Of a stretch of 64,000 bases of DNA, positions 1 to 7,290 are shown piece after piece. The first letter of the stretch is position 1. Each line of letters begins with the position of its first letter. The stretch is from positions 186,001 through 250,000 of the forward strand of contig NZ_AAUW01000003.1 of the NCBI RefSeq assembly GCF_000168975.1. The letters run 5' to 3'. A program made the position numbers and the translations under genes. This DNA comes from Roseibium aggregatum IAM 12614. Lineage in GTDB: Bacteria > Pseudomonadota > Alphaproteobacteria > Rhizobiales > Stappiaceae. The notes below the pieces were generated by a model. It did no database searches. It had not been told where the DNA came from and was given only the letters and a program-made list of their open reading frames with translations.

Positions 1-1
1 G

Positions 2-1402
2 GCAACGGGTTTGAAGGTCAACACAGCGCTCGACAATCCGAACTCCTATTTCACGGCGCAGTCGCTCAACGACAGGGCAAGCGATCTGTCCAACCTTCTG
101 GACAACATGGGCCAGGCGGTGCAGACGATCCGCGCCGCGGACAAGGGCATTACGTCGATCACCAAATTGGTGGAATCGGCCAAGGCCATCGCGAACCAGG
201 CCTTGCAGACCTCCAGCGAATACGAACGCAAGCTGTTCACCAGCCAGTACAACGATCTGCTGGAGCAGATCGAGGACATGGCGCGGGACTCCAGCTACAA
301 GGGCAAGAACCTTCTTGCCGGCGCCGGCAACGAGCTTGAAGTTATCTTCAACGAGGACAGCACCTCGAACCTCACTGTCAATCCGGTCGACTTTACAGAT
401 ACTTCGCTGGAGGATGGTCTGAATCTGGACGATCTGGATGCCGGCGGCACCGGCACGTCGTCCTTCAACCTCTACAGTGGCACCACCACCATTTCCCTTT
501 CGGGCTTGCAGGCCTCCTCAAACCTGACGGACCTCGCCGACTGGGCAACCGGCAACGTTGTCAGCATCACGGACTCCTCCGGCACCACCAACCTGACGGT
601 TGGAACCGACATCACCACGGTGCAGGATTATGTCGACGCATTGAATGAATTGAGCGGCGTTCACGCCACTTTCGACGAAGCCACGGATTCGATCACGATC
701 ACGTCCGGCCTCGACAACGCGCTCTATGTTTCAAAAGACAATACCGGCGGTGGCGCAGCGACGGACGGTGGCGACACTGGCGGCACCACGACCACGATGA
801 CGGTGTCTCCTCTCAGTTCTACGGCAACACTGATCACCTCCGGCGGTTTCCAGGCTGGTGACACGATCACGATCACCGACGGCAACGGCTTCGAGCCGGC
901 CTCTCTGGAGATTGATGAAGAAACCACGGTCAGCGATCTCGTGACCTTCATCAACAACGTGAAGGGCCTGGATGCGACCTTCTCGGGAGGCAGCATCAGT
1001 CTTATCGGCGAAGTGTCCTTCGACATTTCCAGCAGCAACAGCGATTTCAACAGAACGACACTCGGATCGACGTCGGGAACCGTGTCACTGACGGCCGCGG
1101 CCTCCGAGTTCAAGTCGGATACGGATATCAATCGAACGCTTCAGGCCATCAACGCGGCGCTGGATGAGCTTCGCAATGCGGCCCGATCCATGGGTACAGC
1201 TCTTTCGACAGTGGAAATCCGGACAGATTTCACTCAAAACCTGATCAACACGCTTGAGGTTGGCGCAGGCCACCTGACAATTGCTGACATGAACGAAGAA
1301 GGTGCTAACATGCTTGCGCTGCAAACCCGTCAGCAGCTTTCTTCGACGGCTCTGTCTCTCGCCAACCAGGCAGATCAGAGCGTCTTGAGCCTGTTCGGTT
1401 AA
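2..1402 (+). CDS. Flagellin, 5'-truncated by window edge
   Basis: Structural subunit of the flagellar filament, exported by the flagellar type III apparatus. The reading frame is open to the first bases of the window: positions 2-10 read Ala-Thr-Gly, continuing the conserved flagellin stretch ATGLKVNTALDNP, so the apparent TTG start at 11 is internal and roughly 30 N-terminal residues lie outside. The N-terminal D0/D1 helices (SYFTAQSLNDRASDL, then a Q/A-rich helix) and the C-terminal helix (LQTRQQLSSTALSLANQ, ending SVLSLFG) are typical. The middle (about residues 130-360) is a Thr/Ser/Asp-rich beta insertion with two segments resembling the flagellin/hook IN motif, so this flagellin is larger than the roughly 300-400 residues common in alphaproteobacteria. 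flbT and flaF follow on the same strand. Confidence 0.93.
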   Translation, partial: ATGLKVNTALDNPNSYFTAQSLNDRASDLSNLLDNMGQAVQTIRAADKGITSITKLVESAKAIANQALQTSSEYERKLFTSQYNDLLEQIEDMARDSSYKGKNLLAGAGNELEVIFNEDSTSNLTVNPVDFTDTSLEDGLNLDDLDAGGTGTSSFNLYSGTTTISLSGLQASSNLTDLADWATGNVVSITDSSGTTNLTVGTDITTVQDYVDALNELSGVHATFDEATDSITITSGLDNALYVSKDNTGGGAATDGGDTGGTTTTMTVSPLSSTATLITSGGFQAGDTITITDGNGFEPASLEIDEETTVSDLVTFINNVKGLDATFSGGSISLIGEVSFDISSSNSDFNRTTLGSTSGTVSLTAAASEFKSDTDINRTLQAINAALDELRNAARSMGTALSTVEIRTDFTQNLINTLEVGAGHLTIADMNEEGANMLALQTRQQLSSTALSLANQADQSVLSLFG

Positions 1403-1494
1403 CACCGGAGGCGTTTATCATTAAGGTATCGGGGGCAAATCGTTAACGGTTTCGTTAACGTTTCATGGCGATACTTCTGCGTGGAGGTCACGGA

Positions 1495-1989
1495 ATGGCG
1501 CTCAAGGTCGAGTTGAAACCGGGCGAGCGAATTATCATTGGGGAAAGTGTCATCACCAATGACAATCAACGCACTCGCCTTTTTATCGAAGGCCAGGCTC
1601 CCATTCTGCGAGAAAAGGACATTCTCACGCCGGCCACTGCTGATACACCAGCGAAACGGGTCTACCTGGCCGTCCAGCTGATGTATCTGTCAACTGACTT
1701 GGAGAAGATACAGGAGAGTTACTTCAGCCTCGTCAATGACATAGTGAAGGCCGCGCCGAGTACAATTCCTTTTGTCACCAGGATTAGTAACGCCATACTA
1801 ACCGGCGCCTTCTATAAAGCACTGAAAGAAGCACGTAAGCTCATCGAGTATGAAGGGACGCTGATCAGTCATGTACAAACAGGCAGCGCAGGCTTACCAG
1901 AAAACAAGCCAGGTGGCGATGTCACCGAGGGAGCTGGAAGCGAATCTGCTGATGAAGGCCGCAGCCCGGCTTCAGTTGATCAAGGATGA
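1495..1989 (+). CDS. flbT: Flagellin translation repressor FlbT
   Basis: Small post-transcriptional regulator that in Caulobacter and rhizobia acts on flagellin mRNA together with FlaF. The ATG at 1495 is chosen because GGAGG (1483-1487) lies 7 bases upstream and the protein then begins MALKVELKPGERIIIGE, the family N-terminus; the in-frame ATG at 1465 has no such site. The core ends near LIEYEGTLISHV. The last 40 or so codons overlap flaF in another frame and encode a low-complexity Gly/Glu/Pro-rich tail, which makes this protein (164 residues) longer than the 130-150 usual for FlbT. The family assignment is firm; a function for the tail is doubtful. Confidence 0.9.
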   Translation: MALKVELKPGERIIIGESVITNDNQRTRLFIEGQAPILREKDILTPATADTPAKRVYLAVQLMYLSTDLEKIQESYFSLVNDIVKAAPSTIPFVTRISNAILTGAFYKALKEARKLIEYEGTLISHVQTGSAGLPENKPGGDVTEGAGSESADEGRSPASVDQG

Positions 1990-2236
1990 ATGGGCAAATT
2001 CCTCGCTTGCGGAAAAAGATGACGCCCTGGTGTACAATCGCAAGCTCTGGACAATTCTCGTAACATCCGCGACCAGTGCTGAAAGCGAGCTGCCTCAGGA
2101 CATAAAGAACAACATCGCCACGCTCGGCGTATTCGTGTTCAAACAGACCATGACAGTCATGACGACTGACGATGAAAACAAGCTCGACACCCTTATCAGC
2201 ATCAATCGCTCGATCGCCGAGGGTCTGAGATCCTGA
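1871..2236 (+). CDS. flaF: Flagellar biosynthesis regulator FlaF
   Basis: FlaF (121 residues) is needed for flagellin synthesis in alphaproteobacteria and is thought to act with or against FlbT on flagellin mRNA. The conserved start MYKQAAQAYQK and the segment SPRELEANLLMKAAARLQ support both the family and the ATG at 1871. The gene starts 119 bases before flbT ends, in a different frame, so translation of the two is very probably coupled. A strong rho-independent terminator follows 51 bases after the stop codon. Confidence 0.92.
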   Translation: MYKQAAQAYQKTSQVAMSPRELEANLLMKAAARLQLIKDEWANSSLAEKDDALVYNRKLWTILVTSATSAESELPQDIKNNIATLGVFVFKQTMTVMTTDDENKLDTLISINRSIAEGLRS

Positions 2237-2540
2237 TCCCGGCACGCCCGGTTATAGAACAGTCTCAGAAAACACGATCAAACATCAAGAAAGGCCGCCG
2301 GGGTAACCTCGGCGGCCTTTCTCTTGACTGCAACGTCCATCTGCCCTCCCCCGGTGGAGACGGAGGAAGTCTCTACCGAAGATCAGCGGGTCCTCAAGCT
2401 GCGGGCAGGATTTGCAGCCACGAGACATTCAGCATGTCCGGAAATGCCTGGCTTCAAATGTGCGCAGACAATTCCTTTAGAGCCTACGGGGTAGGCAGCC
2501 CCCTGAACGCGCAACGTCCCGGAAGCTGGCCTGCACAGGA
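2237..2540. other. Intergenic between convergent flaF and GMC genes
   Basis: The 304 bases between two convergent 3' ends hold the flaF terminator at 2288-2322. I see no gene and no other clear structure in the remainder. Confidence 0.6.
2288..2322 (+). terminator. Terminator of the flagellin-flbT-flaF unit
   Basis: A perfect 13-base-pair stem (2288-2300 with 2310-2322) closes a 9-base loop. The GC core GGCCGCCG is flanked by A on the left and T on the right, so it could also stop transcription arriving from the convergent GMC gene. Confidence 0.85.
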
Positions 2541-4112
2541 CTACAGATTGCCTGTACTCATTTCCCGGGCGATGTGATCGGCCTGACGGATGGCCAGCGC
2601 CACGATTGTCAGGGTCGGGTTTTCGGCAGCCCCCGTGGTGAACTGGGACCCGTCCGACACGAACAGATTGGCAATATCGTGGGTCTGCCCCCAGCGATTG
2701 ACCACGCCGTCGCGAGGGTTTTCCGACATCCGGTTGGTGCCCAGGTTATGGGTCGACGGATATGGCGGCGTCGGGAAGGTCCGGGTCGCCCCGACGGCCT
2801 CATAGATGGCTATTCCCTGCTTATAGGCGTGATTGCGCATGGCGACGTCATTGGGATGATCGTCGAAGTGAACATTCGCCACTGGCAGGCCGAATTTGTC
2901 CTTCACATCATGATTGAGCGTGACGCGGTTCGTTTCCTGAGGCATGTCCTCGCCCACGATCCACATCCCGGCCATGTTTTCATAGCCGTCGAGCGCACTG
3001 GTGAACTCCCGGCCCCATCCGCCCGGGTCGAGAAACGCTGCCATGAACGGCAGTCCGAGCGACAGGGTTTCAAGCTCATAGCCCCCGACGAAGCCACGCG
3101 ACGGATCATGACGGGCTTCATCCTGGATGATCCCGGCCATGGTGGTTCCCCGCCACATCTTCACCGGCTTGTCGAAAATGGCGTAGACCGACCCGGTGGT
3201 GTGGCGCATGTAGTTGCGTCCCACCTGGCCGGAGCTGTTGGCAAGACCATCCGGAAACATCGAAGATGCGGAATTCAGCAAGAGCCTCGGGCTCTCGAAC
3301 GAGTTGCCGGCAACGCACACGACACGGGCTTTCTGAAGCTGCAGATTGCCGTCCTTGTCGAAATACTCGACCCCGGTCACCTTGCCTGTATCGTCATGAA
3401 GAATGCGCGCGACATGGGCGTGATCGCGAACCTCCAGATTTCCGGTCGCCTCACCGCGCGGAATGTCCGTGTAGGCGGCCGACCACTTTGCCCCCCATTT
3501 GCAGCCCTGAAAACAAAAGCCGGTCTGCTGACAGGAAATGCGCTCGTCATAATCATCCGAATTGATGGCCATCCGGCCCGTGTGGACTTCCTTGTAACCG
3601 AGCGCCTTGGCACCTTTCTCGAAAACCAGATAGTTGTTGTTGCCCGGCAGGCCTGCCCGCCCCCCTGTGCGCGTCACGCCCAGCTTTGTTTCCGCAAGCG
3701 TGTACCAGGGATCCATTTCCTCCGCATCCAGCGGCCAATCTAGCAGATTGGCTCCCTGGACGTTGCCGTAGGACGTTTTTGCCTTCCACTCATGTGGCTG
3801 GAAGCGGATCGACGCCCCCGCCCAGTGAACGGTGGTCCCGCCAACGGCCTTGACGATCCAGGCCGGCAGGCCGGAAAAGTCCTTTGCAACCCGCCAGTCG
3901 CCCGACGTGGTTCTGGGATCGACCCAGGCAAGCTGCCCGAAGCTTTCCCACTCGTCGTTGACATAATCATCCGGAAGATAGCGTCCGCCCGCCTCCAGAG
4001 CCACGACACTCACGCCTTTCTGCGCCAGTTCGTTGGCAAGCACACCGCCGCCGGCGCCTGTTCCGATCACGACGACAACCGTGTCGTCATTCAGGTCAAA
4101 AGGTGCAGCCAT
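2541..4112 (-). CDS. GMC-family FAD dehydrogenase (gluconate 2-dehydrogenase-like large subunit)
   Basis: Flavoprotein oxidising a sugar, sugar acid or alcohol; the true substrate cannot be read from sequence. The ATG at 4112 is preferred over the TTG at 4133 because AGGGAGG (4118-4124) precedes it by 5 bases. The N-terminal Rossmann dinucleotide site is VVVIGTGAGGG, and the C-terminal GMC_oxred_C region carries the His of STHNLGTNRM and the Asn of ENPTLTIVALAIR, the usual active-site pair. It lies directly downstream of the small Tat-exported subunit 3-like protein, the standard arrangement of three-component membrane dehydrogenases. The cytochrome c subunit that normally completes the complex is not next to it. 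Confidence 0.88.
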   Translation of the reverse strand: MAAPFDLNDDTVVVVIGTGAGGGVLANELAQKGVSVVALEAGGRYLPDDYVNDEWESFGQLAWVDPRTTSGDWRVAKDFSGLPAWIVKAVGGTTVHWAGASIRFQPHEWKAKTSYGNVQGANLLDWPLDAEEMDPWYTLAETKLGVTRTGGRAGLPGNNNYLVFEKGAKALGYKEVHTGRMAINSDDYDERISCQQTGFCFQGCKWGAKWSAAYTDIPRGEATGNLEVRDHAHVARILHDDTGKVTGVEYFDKDGNLQLQKARVVCVAGNSFESPRLLLNSASSMFPDGLANSSGQVGRNYMRHTTGSVYAIFDKPVKMWRGTTMAGIIQDEARHDPSRGFVGGYELETLSLGLPFMAAFLDPGGWGREFTSALDGYENMAGMWIVGEDMPQETNRVTLNHDVKDKFGLPVANVHFDDHPNDVAMRNHAYKQGIAIYEAVGATRTFPTPPYPSTHNLGTNRMSENPRDGVVNRWGQTHDIANLFVSDGSQFTTGAAENPTLTIVALAIRQADHIAREMSTGNL

Positions 4113-4129
4113 GATTTCCTCCCTCAGGC

Positions 4130-4654
4130 TCAAAGCCAGTTTATGTCGTTGAAGCCCCGGTCGATGTAGCCACCCAACTCGTAGGAAGCTCCCTCGTAAC
4201 CAAACAACGGCCAGACCGCTTTCTGATTGTAGAAACCGGTCACGAGACCGCCCCTGATCCGTTGAAAGAACGGGCTGTCCTCCATCGACCGCAGCAGATC
4301 GGCTCTGTCGCGCTCCCAGCCGATTGCGAGATAGGAAGCATGCCCTCTCCCCTGGGCCGCTCCATTCAGGGCCTCGATACCGGCTTCGATATCCTCGGCT
4401 AGGTCGGGCGTGTCGTATCCCTTGACGGCGATGACGTAATATTCGTCGCCGACGTGGTCATGCGGATAGATGTCCCGTGCCATCTGCACCAGTGTGGCAA
4501 AGCTGTCCGGCTTGAGGGCGCTCAACTCCGTCGCCCAGGCTCCATCCCTGGCCGCCAGAAACCCCGATCCGGTGACGAAGGCGGCTCCCGCCGCCGTCGC
4601 CCGGGCCAGAAGCTGCCGTCTTGTCAAACCTCGCGGACTGTTTTCCGTTTTCAT
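4130..4654 (-). CDS. Gluconate 2-dehydrogenase subunit 3-like protein, Tat signal
   Basis: Small periplasmic subunit (174 residues) of a GMC-type dehydrogenase. The N-terminus carries the twin-arginine pattern TRRQLLARA followed by an Ala/Gly-rich hydrophobic stretch. The rest, from about residue 48 (SFATLVQMARDIYPHD) to the C-terminus ending DINWL, fits the gluconate_2-dh3 family. In known complexes the folded flavoprotein is carried through the Tat system by this signal-bearing subunit, which would explain why the GMC partner lacks its own. A GGGAGGAG site precedes the ATG, and the gap to the GMC ATG is only 17 bases. Confidence 0.87.
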   Translation of the reverse strand: MKTENSPRGLTRRQLLARATAAGAAFVTGSGFLAARDGAWATELSALKPDSFATLVQMARDIYPHDHVGDEYYVIAVKGYDTPDLAEDIEAGIEALNGAAQGRGHASYLAIGWERDRADLLRSMEDSPFFQRIRGGLVTGFYNQKAVWPLFGYEGASYELGGYIDRGFNDINWL

Positions 4655-4672
4655 GCTCTCCTCCCATTCAAG

Positions 4673-5068
4673 TCACTCGTATCGACCGCCGCGCTGAAGC
4701 ACCTCGATCTGATAGCCATCGGGATCCGCAACGAAGAAGAAGCGCGCAATGACGTCTCCTCCGGGAGCGAAATCGACCAGTTTTCGTGGATTGAGACCTG
4801 CGGCTTCGAACCGTGCGTGCTCGCTGTCGAGATCATCGACGCTGAACGCCAGATGGCCATAGCCGTCGCCAAGGTCATAGGGCTCCGTCCGGCCCTTGTT
4901 GACCGTCAGTTCCAGCTCGAAGCCGGTTTCGCTGTTGCTCAGGTAGATCAGGGTAAAATCGGGGAAATCCAGACGATCCGCTACGGTCAATCCGAATGCT
5001 TTTTCATAAAAGGAAAGAGACCTGTGTTCGTCCAGAACACGGATCATGGAATGGATTGCTTTCGCCAC
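4673..5068 (-). CDS. VOC-family protein, glyoxalase I-like
   Basis: A 131-residue single-unit vicinal-oxygen-chelate protein. Two beta-alpha-beta modules are visible (residues 3-60 and 68-125), and the expected metal ligands are all present: His6, Glu53, His72 and Glu122. This is the same tetrad as glyoxalase I (methylglyoxal-glutathione to S-lactoylglutathione), but short VOC proteins have many substrates, so gloA is not claimed. It precedes the GMC dehydrogenase genes by 18 bases and probably shares their transcript; removal of a reactive aldehyde made by the dehydrogenase is a reasonable inference. Confidence 0.85.
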   Translation of the reverse strand: MAKAIHSMIRVLDEHRSLSFYEKAFGLTVADRLDFPDFTLIYLSNSETGFELELTVNKGRTEPYDLGDGYGHLAFSVDDLDSEHARFEAAGLNPRKLVDFAPGGDVIARFFFVADPDGYQIEVLQRGGRYE

Positions 5069-5181
5069 GCGTTACTCCGCTTTGCTTGAATTGGTATGAG
5101 AGAAGCGTAGCGCGTGGCAACTATCGCCCGGGTAGTATGCTTATACTGCGAGCGGTAAAACTTGCGTTGCAGCGCAAAATA

Positions 5182-5475
5182 TCATTCCGCGGCAATCGAA
5201 GCCGCATGCTGGTTCGACGAAATCTCAAGAAACTTCAGACAGGCGCAGCGCAGCAGCGAGGTGAAGTTCTTCGGTTCACCCCGCAATTCGATCACTTCGG
5301 AATGAAGCGTCGAGATGAAATGGGGCGTCGTCACCCCTTCCGAAGCGGCGATCTGATCCAGAATCGCCCAGAAGGAGTTTTCCAGACGAATGCTCGTGCT
5401 TTGTCCATTGAGCCGCAACCGCCGTGTCTGGCTGGCATAGCGTTCCGGATCCTGGCCGGCGAATACATGACACAT
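5182..5475 (-). CDS. Ribbon-helix-helix domain protein
   Basis: Ninety-seven residues with a single RHH_4-like domain: a beta strand (QSTSIRLENSFWAIL) followed by two helices (DQIAASEG and FISTLHSEVIELRGE). Small proteins of this kind are widespread in alphaproteobacteria and presumed DNA-binding, though few have known targets. It lies 113 bases upstream of the VOC gene on the same strand and could head that operon or regulate it. Start site and family are reasonably clear; the regulon is unknown. Confidence 0.78.
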   Translation of the reverse strand: MCHVFAGQDPERYASQTRRLRLNGQSTSIRLENSFWAILDQIAASEGVTTPHFISTLHSEVIELRGEPKNFTSLLRCACLKFLEISSNQHAASIAAE

Positions 5476-5694
5476 TGGCTCTCCCTCCCATGGTGTCGAT
5501 CTTTACGCGGTACGCCGCGGTGTTTTCTTGGAAAAGGAATAAAAAAGTGGTCGTCGCCAAAACCGTCCTGCCCGGGTCAGGCTGGCTGTGGACGCCATTT
5601 AGAGATCGGCCGGGACAAAAGCGACAGAAAGAGTGTTTCCCCAAAGACGGGATATTTCAAGACTTTTCCCAGGCCGAACCAAAGGCATGCGCAT

Positions 5695-5717
5695 CCGCAG
5701 GCTTAAAACGCCTGCGG
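5695..5717 (-). terminator. Hairpin downstream of flgL
   Basis: Perfect 8-base-pair stem (CCGCAGGC at 5695-5702 with GCCTGCGG at 5710-5717) and a 7-base loop, about 25 bases beyond the flgL stop. There is no long T run, so it is a weak terminator candidate or an mRNA-stabilising end. Confidence 0.45.
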
Positions 5718-5741
5718 AGGGTTATCTGAGATTGGGAGATC

Positions 5742-7277
5742 TTACAGGTAATCGGACAGGGTCAGATTGAACACGATCGACGAAGCCCGGTAGGAAACCT
5801 CGATGTTCGTCTGCAATTGCAGGATCTCGGCCGCAACCTGATCCTGGTCGATGCCTTCGATGTCCGCGATCGTGCCCTGATAGCTGCTTTTCATCTGCAC
5901 ATGCCGTTCGTCGGTCAACGAAACCGTACGGTGCGTGATGGCGATGTCCGTGGCAATGTCGGTGATCCCCGACTGATCGACACCGGGGGGCTGCAAGGTG
6001 GTGCGCAGATTTGTCGAGAGCGTGTTGTAGTATTCTTCGTCAGTGGTCGTGCCGCCGGAAAAATCCGCGGCAATGAATGCCGCCAGAGACTGGACCAGTT
6101 CCTGCAAAGGCTTTTCGTTGGCCCGAATGCCGTATTGCACCGTCAGGTTACTGTCGATCACCGCGTTCTTGTCCGTTCGCGGATCGTCCGTTGGTGTGTT
6201 GCGGCCGGTGTACCACGCGACAGTCGTCGATCCGCCCCCGGTCAGTGCGGTTGCACTGTCGAATGGCGGCCCGTCGACCCGCTGCGGTTCCTCGCCGCCA
6301 AAGGTCTTGAAGAACTCTTCCGCCGCCCATTCGTCGGATACGGCGCGAAGGGTTGTCTGAGCCTGATGCTCGATCTCAGCCGCCAGGGCATCGCGCAGGT
6401 TCTGCGCGGTTTCCTCAAGATCGCTTCCGATCGCAAACGTGCCCTCTTCAGCGGTGCTGTTGGCAGCCGTAAGCTCAATGGAAATCGTCTCGCTGTGGTC
6501 GGGTGGCAGGGAAAGCTCTACCGTGATGGTCTCGCCCAGTTCCGGTTGTCCGGTAAACTGCACATCGAAACTGTCCGGGTCGGTCGCCGAAGGTCCGGTG
6601 ATGGTGACATTGGTCAGGGTCGAGGCGACCGAAGCGATATCGAAACCGAAATCATGCGCACCATCCTCGGCAATGGTGAAGGTGGAATCGGTTGGCACAG
6701 TGCCCGCGTAATTGGTGGTCAGCGCCGAGGTGGTCGTGCGGCCGTTGTTGCCGACCCCAAGGTTCGCCTCGGAATACTCGCTCATGACGGTTCTCAGCCC
6801 GTCACGACCGTTCGCTCCGTCCAGAATGGCGTCGATCCTGGCAACGGGGTCCTGAACGGCATCCGTGCCGCCGAAGACGTAAAATCCGGCGACTTCCGTG
6901 TTCAGGATGTTCAGCGCTTCGTTCAGCAGCAGCTTGGCACGAGACTGGGTCTGGGTCTGTCCGTCGTCCTGAAGCACGAAGTCGTTGGTGTCGAGAGCGG
7001 ATTTCGCATCCTGACGGATGTCCTCCAGGCGTTCCAGAGACATGGTAGAGGTTTGCAGGTGCAGGTTCGCGATGGTGATCGTGTCCTGATAGCTCTCGAT
7101 CATGCTGACCTTCTGGGTCAGCTGGATATCCAGAAGCCGTCGGTCGCCCACCTCGCCGTAGGTCGTGCCCACCTTGCCTCTGGCAAGCTGCGTGGTCTTG
7201 CTTGCCAGCATATCGTTGAGCTCGCCAAGCTGGCGGGTCAGATAAGTCCGGGAGGTGGTGATATTCGAAACTGCCAT
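5742..7277 (-). CDS. flgL: Flagellar hook-associated protein 3 (FlgL)
   Basis: Junction protein between hook and filament. The N-terminal flagellin-like helix (SRTYLTRQLGELNDMLASKTTQLARGKV) and the segment VAGFYVFGGTDA are typical of FlgL, as is a C-terminal flagellin-type helix. At 511 residues it is much longer than the 300-350 usual, because of a beta-rich insertion (about residues 195-320, containing GETITVELSLPPDHS and ETAQNLRDALAAEI). It is the last gene of flgE-flgK-flgL and starts 13 bases after flgK ends. FlgL against a second flagellin: the FGG motif and position next to flgK decide for FlgL. Confidence 0.9.
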   Translation of the reverse strand: MAVSNITTSRTYLTRQLGELNDMLASKTTQLARGKVGTTYGEVGDRRLLDIQLTQKVSMIESYQDTITIANLHLQTSTMSLERLEDIRQDAKSALDTNDFVLQDDGQTQTQSRAKLLLNEALNILNTEVAGFYVFGGTDAVQDPVARIDAILDGANGRDGLRTVMSEYSEANLGVGNNGRTTTSALTTNYAGTVPTDSTFTIAEDGAHDFGFDIASVASTLTNVTITGPSATDPDSFDVQFTGQPELGETITVELSLPPDHSETISIELTAANSTAEEGTFAIGSDLEETAQNLRDALAAEIEHQAQTTLRAVSDEWAAEEFFKTFGGEEPQRVDGPPFDSATALTGGGSTTVAWYTGRNTPTDDPRTDKNAVIDSNLTVQYGIRANEKPLQELVQSLAAFIAADFSGGTTTDEEYYNTLSTNLRTTLQPPGVDQSGITDIATDIAITHRTVSLTDERHVQMKSSYQGTIADIEGIDQDQVAAEILQLQTNIEVSYRASSIVFNLTLSDYL

Positions 7278-7290
7278 AACGCACCCAACC

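Noticed and set aside
1461-1480. A GG-N10-GC spacing resembling a sigma-54 promoter before flbT
   Set aside because: Only the dinucleotides fit; the TGGCACG and TTGC context is poor, and the expected start would fall on the ribosome-binding site.
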